Assembly: GCF_900115095.1 (NCBI RefSeq)
Contig: NZ_FOVH01000002.1
Coordinates: 434,001 to 498,000 of the forward strand
From: Actinomadura madurae
GTDB taxonomy: Bacteria > Actinomycetota > Actinomycetes > Streptosporangiales > Streptosporangiaceae
Reading direction: 5' to 3'
Length of the DNA stretch: 64,000 bases
The notes below the pieces were generated by a model. The model was not told where the DNA came from and ran no database searches. It saw nothing but the letters and a program-made list of their open reading frames with translations. The position numbers and the translations under genes were made by a program. Shown here one piece after another: positions 58,890 to 64,000 of the stretch (its first letter is position 1; each line of letters opens with the position of its first letter).

Positions 58890-61049
58890 ATGAAACGTCG
58901 GAACTTCCTGACCGGTGCCGCCGTCATCAGCGGAACGGCCGCCTTCACCCCGCTCCGCGCGCCGGAGGCCGAGGCGGCGGCCCGCCCCCGGCTCGCCCTC
59001 CCGGTGCCCGAGCAGCCGCGCCGCCTCGGCCGGGCCGCCCGGAACTTCCCCAAGGTCGGCGGAGACTACGGCAACCAGAACCACTCGGAGCTGCACGAGA
59101 TCACGCGCGGCAACGTCCGGCACCTCGGCGGCGCGTGGCACGTCAACCTGGAGGGCGGCAGCACCCAGGGGCGTTCCCAGCAGAGCACGATCGTCGCCCA
59201 GGACGGCGTGCTGTACGTCCAGACGGTCCAGCAGAACGTCTTCGCCGTGGACGGGCGCACCGGCGAGGTCAAGTGGAAGACCAACGTCGGCTCCGAGCAG
59301 ACCAACATGCGCGGCGTCGGGCTCGGGGAGGGGCTTGTCTTCACCACGTCCGGCGCGAACATCGTCTACGCGCTCGACCAGCGGACGGGCGCCGTCGTCT
59401 GGCAGCGGGAACTGCTCATCGCGGGTGAGGGCGACCCCGACTGCGACCCGCAGACCGGGCAGTGCGGCGGCAACCGCGGCGGGCTCGCCGGCGCCATCGT
59501 CTACTGGGACGGCCTGATCTACGTCGGCACCGAGGGCAGCACCGCGGGGGCGCGCGGCCGGGGGTACGCGCTCAACGCGCGGACCGGCGAGGTCGCCTGG
59601 ACCTTTTGGGGCCCGCCCGGCCCCGGCGAGTTCGGCAACGACACCTGGGAGGGCGACACCTGGAAGACGGGCGGCGCCGTCTGCTGGATCCACCCCGCGA
59701 TCGACCCCGAGCTCGGCCTCGTCTACTGGACGTTCGGCAACCCCTACCCGCGCACCAACGGCTCCACCCGCGGCGGGACCAACCTGTTCTCCAACTGCCT
59801 GGTCGCCATCGACGCCAAGACCGGGAAGCGGCGCTGGCACTTCCAGTCGGTGCACCACGACATCTGGGACTTCGACAACGTGATGGCGCCCGTGCTGTGC
59901 GACCTGCGGATCGGGCACCGCAGGCGCAAGGTCGTCGTGTACGGCAGCAAGACCGGGATGTACTACATCCTCGACCGGGAGAACGGGAAGCCCGTCCACG
60001 GCATGACCGAGCGGCCCGTCCCGCAGGAGCCGCGGCAGAAGACGTGGCCCACCCAGCCGTTCCCGGGCGGCGAGCCGTTCGTCCACCAGTCGCCGAGCTA
60101 CCGCGACACCACCAGGCCCGTCCCGTACTACCCGACCGGCGAGATCTACACGCCGTTCTGGGACGACGCGACGATTCTCTTCCCCGGCGCGGGCGGCGGC
60201 GCGGACTGGTCGTACCTGTCCTTCAGCCCGCACACCGGGTTCGTCTACGTCGGGTACGGGCTCGTCAACTCGGCCTACTCCAACACCAACGGCGGACGGG
60301 TCAACACCGCGCGCCCCCTCGGCGAGTACTTCTCCGGCGGCATCGTCGCCGTGGACCCGCGCACCAACAAGCCCGCGTGGCGCAGGGAGGGCGAATGGTC
60401 CCTGGCGCACGGCAACGGGATCCTGACCACGGCCGGGCGGGTCATGTTCCAGGGACGGCCGGACGGCGTGCTCGTCGCGATGGACGACACCGACGGCAGC
60501 GAGCTGTGGACGTGGCAGTGCGGCGCCGGCGTGCACACCAGCCCGATCACCTACGAGATCGACGGCGAGCAGTACGTCGCGGTCCTCGCCGGCGGCAGCT
60601 GGCTGCCCTACCCCGACATCCCCAAAGGCGACCACCTGTGGGCGTTCAAGCTGCACGGCAAGGTCGGGCCCGCGCCCGCGCCCAAGCCGCCGTCCAAGCG
60701 CAACCAGATCCGCGCGGCGGCGGTCACGGGCGCCACCGCGGACAACACCGTCACCCTCGGCCGGATCTGGGACGCCTCGAAGGGCGCCCCGGGAGAGGAG
60801 GAGAACTTCGTCTCCCAGAACGCCATGTCGCCGCAGAACATGACGATTCCGGCCGGCACCGAGGTGACGTTCGTCAACCCGTCTGGAAACGAGCACTCGC
60901 ACGGCGCCGCGTCGTTCTTCGAGCACGAGTTCAACACCGGGCGGCTGAAGCCCGGCGAGTCGTTCCGGCACACCTTCACCAAGAAGGGCGAGTTCTTCTA
61001 CAACGACCCGGTCTTCCCGCAGAGCACCGGAAAGATCGTCGTTCAGTGA
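58890..61049 (+). CDS. Tat-exported PQQ-dependent dehydrogenase with cupredoxin-like tail
   Basis: A 719-residue quinoprotein that would oxidise an alcohol or sugar outside the membrane. A twin-arginine signal (MKRRNFLTGAAVISG) is followed by an eight-bladed PQQ propeller with tryptophan-docking repeats (YALDQRTGAVVW, YALNARTGEVAWTFWG), GDTWKTGGAVCW, LVYWTFGNPYP and the active-site segment HHDIWDFDN (about 321-329). Residues about 610-719 are a cupredoxin-like domain (MTIPAGTEVTFVNPSGNEHSHGAASFFEHEF... FRHTFTKKGEFFYNDP) in place of a cytochrome c. It keeps candidate His ligands but lacks the Cys and Met of a blue-copper centre. No CxxCH is present. Confidence 0.88.
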   Translation: MKRRNFLTGAAVISGTAAFTPLRAPEAEAAARPRLALPVPEQPRRLGRAARNFPKVGGDYGNQNHSELHEITRGNVRHLGGAWHVNLEGGSTQGRSQQSTIVAQDGVLYVQTVQQNVFAVDGRTGEVKWKTNVGSEQTNMRGVGLGEGLVFTTSGANIVYALDQRTGAVVWQRELLIAGEGDPDCDPQTGQCGGNRGGLAGAIVYWDGLIYVGTEGSTAGARGRGYALNARTGEVAWTFWGPPGPGEFGNDTWEGDTWKTGGAVCWIHPAIDPELGLVYWTFGNPYPRTNGSTRGGTNLFSNCLVAIDAKTGKRRWHFQSVHHDIWDFDNVMAPVLCDLRIGHRRRKVVVYGSKTGMYYILDRENGKPVHGMTERPVPQEPRQKTWPTQPFPGGEPFVHQSPSYRDTTRPVPYYPTGEIYTPFWDDATILFPGAGGGADWSYLSFSPHTGFVYVGYGLVNSAYSNTNGGRVNTARPLGEYFSGGIVAVDPRTNKPAWRREGEWSLAHGNGILTTAGRVMFQGRPDGVLVAMDDTDGSELWTWQCGAGVHTSPITYEIDGEQYVAVLAGGSWLPYPDIPKGDHLWAFKLHGKVGPAPAPKPPSKRNQIRAAAVTGATADNTVTLGRIWDASKGAPGEEENFVSQNAMSPQNMTIPAGTEVTFVNPSGNEHSHGAASFFEHEFNTGRLKPGESFRHTFTKKGEFFYNDPVFPQSTGKIVVQ

Positions 61050-61053
61050 GTTT

Positions 61054-61074
61054 CCGGTGAGCAAGCGGCACCGG
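61054..61074 (+). other. Small hairpin between dehydrogenase and pqqA
   Basis: CCGGTG (61054-61059) pairs with CACCGG (61069-61074) around a nine-base loop, five bases after the dehydrogenase stop. It could be a processing or weak termination signal that sets the ratio between the dehydrogenase and pqqA mRNA. Confidence 0.4.
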
Positions 61075-61104
61075 ATCGTTCCGCAACGAGGGAAAGGAGC
61101 ACGC

Positions 61105-61206
61105 ATGGCCGCGTCGCAGGAGCAGGCGACCCACTGGGTGAAGCCCGACTACGAGATCATCGAGACCTCCCTGGAGGTCACCGCCTATTACCGCGCCGAG
61201 GACTGA
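61105..61206 (+). CDS. pqqA: PQQ precursor peptide PqqA
   Basis: A 33-residue peptide (from ATG 61105, GGAAAGGAG upstream) with the invariant Glu and Tyr in the ExxxY arrangement of EVTAYY near residues 24-29. These two residues supply all carbon and nitrogen of PQQ: PqqE cross-links them with PqqD as chaperone. The N-terminal ATHWVKPDYEIIETSLEV fits the usual leader. Position right before pqqB confirms the call. It is too short to stand out as an open frame. Confidence 0.95.
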   Translation: MAASQEQATHWVKPDYEIIETSLEVTAYYRAED

Positions 61207-61217
61207 GAAGGGCGCGC

Positions 61218-62108
61218 ATGCGGTTGCGGATTCTCGGCACCGCGGCGGGCGGCGGCGTTCCCCAGTGGAACTGCGATTGCACCGGGTGCGCCGCCGCCCG
61301 TGCCCGCCCGGGGCTGCGCCGCCGGCACGCCTCGATCGCCGTCGAGGCCGGTGGCCGGTGGCTCGTCGTGAACGCGACACCGGACATCGCCGAGCAGATC
61401 GAGGCGAGCCCGGAGCCGCGCGCGGGGCCGGGCGCGCGGCGGAGCCCGCCCGCCGGCGTGGTCCTCACCGACGCGGAACTCGACCACGTCCTCGGGCTGC
61501 CGCGGCTGCGGGAGGCGCCGAGCCTGCACGTCCTCGCGACCGCCACGGTGCGGCGGGCGCTCGCCGACGGCCTGCGCCTCGACGCCGTCCTCGCCCCCTA
61601 CGCGGCCCTGACCTGGACGGAACTGCCGGAGAAGGAGCCCGCGGTGTTCGGTGAGCTGGAGGTCCGCACCGTCCGGGTCTCGGGGAAGCGCCCCCGCTAC
61701 GCCGCCGGCCTCGACGGCCACGGTGACGCCTGGTCCGTGGCGCTGCGCGTCACCGACCGCCGCGACGGCAGGACCGCCGTCTACGCTCCCTGCCTGGCCG
61801 GATGGCCCGCCGAGCTGGACGACGCGCTCGGCGGCGCCGCCTGCGTGTTCCTCGACGGCACCTTCTGGGACGACGAGGAACCCCGCCGCTCCGGCTGCTC
61901 CGAGCGGACGGCGACGCAGATGGGCCACCTGCCGATCACCGGCGCGAACGGCACGTCCGAGAGGTTCGCCGCGCTGCCCGCCACGCGGCGCCTGTACACC
62001 CACCTGAACAACACCAACCCCCTGGTCGACCCGGACGCGGACGGGCACCGCGCGCTGGCCGCCCTGGGGATCGAGGTCGCCCCGGAGGGCGCGGTGATCG
62101 AACTGTGA
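61218..62108 (+). CDS. pqqB: PQQ biosynthesis protein PqqB
   Basis: A 296-residue metallo-beta-lactamase-fold protein. RILGTAAGGGVPQWNCDCTGC (4-24) with its cysteine zinc site is diagnostic. LTDAELDHVLGLPRLRE takes the place of the HxHxDH motif and keeps D and H. ACVFLDGTFWDDEE and RLYTHLNNTNPL are also family-typical. It acts in an oxygenation step before PqqC. It overlaps pqqC by four bases. Confidence 0.96.
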   Translation: MRLRILGTAAGGGVPQWNCDCTGCAAARARPGLRRRHASIAVEAGGRWLVVNATPDIAEQIEASPEPRAGPGARRSPPAGVVLTDAELDHVLGLPRLREAPSLHVLATATVRRALADGLRLDAVLAPYAALTWTELPEKEPAVFGELEVRTVRVSGKRPRYAAGLDGHGDAWSVALRVTDRRDGRTAVYAPCLAGWPAELDDALGGAACVFLDGTFWDDEEPRRSGCSERTATQMGHLPITGANGTSERFAALPATRRLYTHLNNTNPLVDPDADGHRALAALGIEVAPEGAVIEL

Positions 62109-62797
62109 ACCTGGAAGACCGGCTCCGCGTGCTCGCGGCCGACCGCTACCACCACCGCCACCCGTTCAACGCGCGCATGCACGAGGGGCTGCTGTCCCCG
62201 GAGGAGCTGCGCCGCTGGGTGCTCAACCGGTTCCACTACCAGCGGCACATCCCGGTCAAGGACGCCTACATCCTCGCCAAGCTCGGCAGCCGCGAACTGC
62301 GGCAGAGCTGGATCCGGCGCATCCACGACCATGACGGCCGGCCCGGAGAGGACGGCGGCATCGAGCGGTGGCTCCGCCTGGGCGAGGCCGTCGGCCTGGA
62401 CCGGACGCTTCTCCTGTCCGGTGAGGGCGTCCTCCCCGGGGTGCGGTTCGCCGTGGACGGCTACGTGAACTTCTGCCGGGACGGCTCGCGCCTTGAGGCC
62501 GTGGCGTCCTCGCTCACCGAACTGTTCGCCCCCGACCTGATGGTCACCCGGATCGGCTCCTGGGAGCGTCACTACCCGTGGATAGAGCCGGAAGGGCTGC
62601 GCTACTTCCAGGTCCGGGTGTCGCAGGGACGCCGGGACGCCGCCGAGGCGCTGGCCCTCGTCCGTGAATGGGCGCGCACCCCGGAGGACGAGGACCGGGC
62701 GCTGGCCGCCTTCACCTTCAAGTGCGACGTCCTCTGGTCGCTGCTGGACGCGGTCGAGCACGCGTCCCGTACCGAGGAGGCCGTCCATGCCCGCTGA
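62105..62797 (+). CDS. pqqC: PQQ synthase PqqC
   Basis: A 230-residue all-helical cofactor-free oxidase that does the last ring closure and eight-electron oxidation to PQQ. YHHRHPFNARMHEGLLSPEELRRWVLNRFHYQRHIPVKDAYILAK at about 15-60 is strongly conserved in PqqC, as are the later HDHDG and WERHYPWIEPEGLRYF. GTG start coupled to pqqB; the 3' end overlaps pqqD by 11 bases. Confidence 0.97.
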   Translation: MNLEDRLRVLAADRYHHRHPFNARMHEGLLSPEELRRWVLNRFHYQRHIPVKDAYILAKLGSRELRQSWIRRIHDHDGRPGEDGGIERWLRLGEAVGLDRTLLLSGEGVLPGVRFAVDGYVNFCRDGSRLEAVASSLTELFAPDLMVTRIGSWERHYPWIEPEGLRYFQVRVSQGRRDAAEALALVREWARTPEDEDRALAAFTFKCDVLWSLLDAVEHASRTEEAVHAR

Positions 62798-63062
62798 CCG
62801 GCCGGAAGGGGAGTGGCGCCCGGCCCTCGCGCGCTCCATCGTGCTGCGGCACGACACGGTACGCGGCGCCGACCTGCTGCTCATGCCCGAGCGTGCGGTG
62901 CGGCTCAGCGAGACCGGAGGCGCCATCCTGCGCCTCTGCGACGGCAGCCGGACGGTCGGCGACATCATCGCCGAGCTGGGCGCGGCCTACCCGGGCGCGC
63001 CGCTGGCCGACGACGTGCCAGGGTTCCTCGACCGGATCCGGGCGGAAGGATGGCTGCGATGA
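62787..63062 (+). CDS. pqqD: PqqA-binding chaperone PqqD
   Basis: A 91-residue RRE-type peptide-binding protein that presents PqqA to PqqE: LLMPERAVRLSETGGAILRLCDGSRTVGDIIAELGAAYPG, then DDVPGFLDRIRAEGWL. Normal length, free-standing rather than fused to PqqC. It overlaps both neighbours. Confidence 0.95.
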   Translation: MPADRPEGEWRPALARSIVLRHDTVRGADLLLMPERAVRLSETGGAILRLCDGSRTVGDIIAELGAAYPGAPLADDVPGFLDRIRAEGWLR

Positions 63063-64000
63063 CGGACGTGCCCGCGCCGTGGGCCCTGCTAGCGGAGGTC
63101 ACCCACGCCTGCCCGCTGCACTGCCCCTACTGCTCCAACCCGCTCGAACTCATCCGGCGGGACGCCGAGCTGGACACCGCCGCGTGGGCACGCGTGTTCG
63201 CCGAGGCGGCCGGTCTCGGGGTCGTCCAGGCGCACGTGTCCGGCGGCGAGCCGCTGCTGCGCCGAGACATCGTACGGATCGTCGAGTCCGCGCACGAGGC
63301 CGGCGTCTACACCCAGCTCGTCACGAGCGGGCTCGGGCTGACCGCGCGCCGCCTGGACGATCTGGTCGAGGCGGGGCTGCAGAGCGTGCAGCTCTCGGTT
63401 CAGGACGCCCGCCCGGAGTCCTCGGACCTCATCGCCGGCCGGACGTCCTTCCGGGCGAAGGAACGCGCCGCCGGGGTCATCACCGCGGCCGGGCTCCCGT
63501 TCGGGCTGAACGTCGTGCTGCACCGGCACAACCTCGGCCACCTGGACGAGATCCTCGACCTCGGCGCCCGCTGGGGCGCCGACCGGATCGAGCTGGCGAA
63601 CACCCAGTTCCACGGGTGGGCACTGCGCAACCGCGCCGCCCTGCTGCCCGCGCGGGAGCACCTCGACCGAGCGAGGGAGACCGTCGCCGCGTGGCGGGAG
63701 CGGCCGGGACCGAAGCCCGAGATCGTGTGGGTGATGCCCGACTACCACGAGGGCGTGCCGAAGCCCTGCATGGGTGGATGGGGAGCCCGCTCCATCACGG
63801 TCGGCCCGGACGGCACCGCGCTTCCGTGCCCCGCCGCGTACGCGATGCCGGACCTGTCGCCCCCGAACGTCCGCGACCACTCCCTCGCCTGGATCTGGGC
63901 GGAGTCGCCCGCCTTCAACGCCTACCGGGGAACCGGCTGGATGACCGGCCCGTGCCGGGAGTGCCCCCGGCGGGAGACGGACTTCGGCGGCTGCCGCTGC
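63059..64000 (+). CDS. pqqE: Radical SAM enzyme PqqE, partial
   Basis: The first 314 codons of the radical SAM enzyme that joins Glu and Tyr of PqqA. The SAM cluster motif is CPLHCPYC at about 18-25, followed by GGEPLLRRDI. The C-terminal SPASM-type cysteines are visible (LPCPAAYAM, GPCRECPRRETDFGGCRC). The right edge cuts the gene inside the last cluster, probably about 50 codons short. ATGA overlap with pqqD. Confidence 0.95.
   Translation, partial: MTDVPAPWALLAEVTHACPLHCPYCSNPLELIRRDAELDTAAWARVFAEAAGLGVVQAHVSGGEPLLRRDIVRIVESAHEAGVYTQLVTSGLGLTARRLDDLVEAGLQSVQLSVQDARPESSDLIAGRTSFRAKERAAGVITAAGLPFGLNVVLHRHNLGHLDEILDLGARWGADRIELANTQFHGWALRNRAALLPAREHLDRARETVAAWRERPGPKPEIVWVMPDYHEGVPKPCMGGWGARSITVGPDGTALPCPAAYAMPDLSPPNVRDHSLAWIWAESPAFNAYRGTGWMTGPCRECPRRETDFGGCRC

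Overview
The window is GC-rich throughout. It has dense ATGA/GTGA stop-start overlaps, many GTG starts, twin-arginine and lipoprotein signals, an HspR-type heat-shock operator in front of lon, and a mycothiol-type DsbA-fold protein. This points to a filamentous actinomycete, probably near Streptosporangiales/Thermomonosporaceae; the order-level placement is an impression from gene content, not a computed result. No rRNA, tRNA, CRISPR array, transposase or phage gene was recognised.

Layout. 1-5.6 kb: a SWIM zinc-finger protein with a co-transcribed partner that runs off the left edge, two small membrane proteins, and a MarR-GNAT fusion with its own palindromic operator. 5.6-11 kb: two MFS exporters, a TetR regulator, a membrane protein/XRE pair and an MDR oxidoreductase. 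11-15.6 kb: Lon protease behind a HAIR-like operator, a VanZ-like protein, and an SDR fused to a deazaflavin-type nitroreductase domain. 15.8-24.3 kb: a tightly overlapped myo-inositol operon (iolG-E-C-B-D) followed by a ribose/inositol-type ABC importer, then a GPH transporter. 25.8-34.8 kb (minus strand): a five-gene SMC/condensin-like operon (kleisin-like, two small winged-helix-like proteins, an SMC ATPase with a hinge, and a 1,111-residue HEAT-like protein) with no adjacent nuclease. 35.3-38.1 kb: an aldehyde dehydrogenase divergent from a DsbA-like gene whose 3' end is followed by a tandem array of degenerate copies of its own C-terminal coding segment. 38-43.5 kb: split ribD-type deaminase and reductase, then sbcDC. 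43.5-45.4 kb: a PH-like protein and a MarR regulator divergent from a secreted SMP-30-like protein.

45.5-64 kb looks like one catabolic island. IclR regulator, CaiB-type CoA-transferase and citrate-synthase-like citryl-CoA lyase lie on the minus strand. Divergent from them are an aldehyde dehydrogenase, a zinc alcohol dehydrogenase, a ThDP enzyme and a complete branched-chain-type ABC importer (with a LivM-LivG fusion), ended by a very strong terminator. A secreted ThuA-like protein is divergent from a Tat-exported PQQ-dependent dehydrogenase, which is followed by pqqA-B-C-D-E (pqqE cut by the right edge). A shared 15-base imperfect inverted repeat occurs in both divergent promoter regions of this island and suggests one regulator, most simply the local IclR protein, controls both halves.

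The most unusual items are the SMC operon that joins KITE-like and HEAT-like subunits, the duplicated 3'-end array, the cupredoxin-like tail on the PQQ dehydrogenase, and the shared operator motif across the PQQ/catabolic island.
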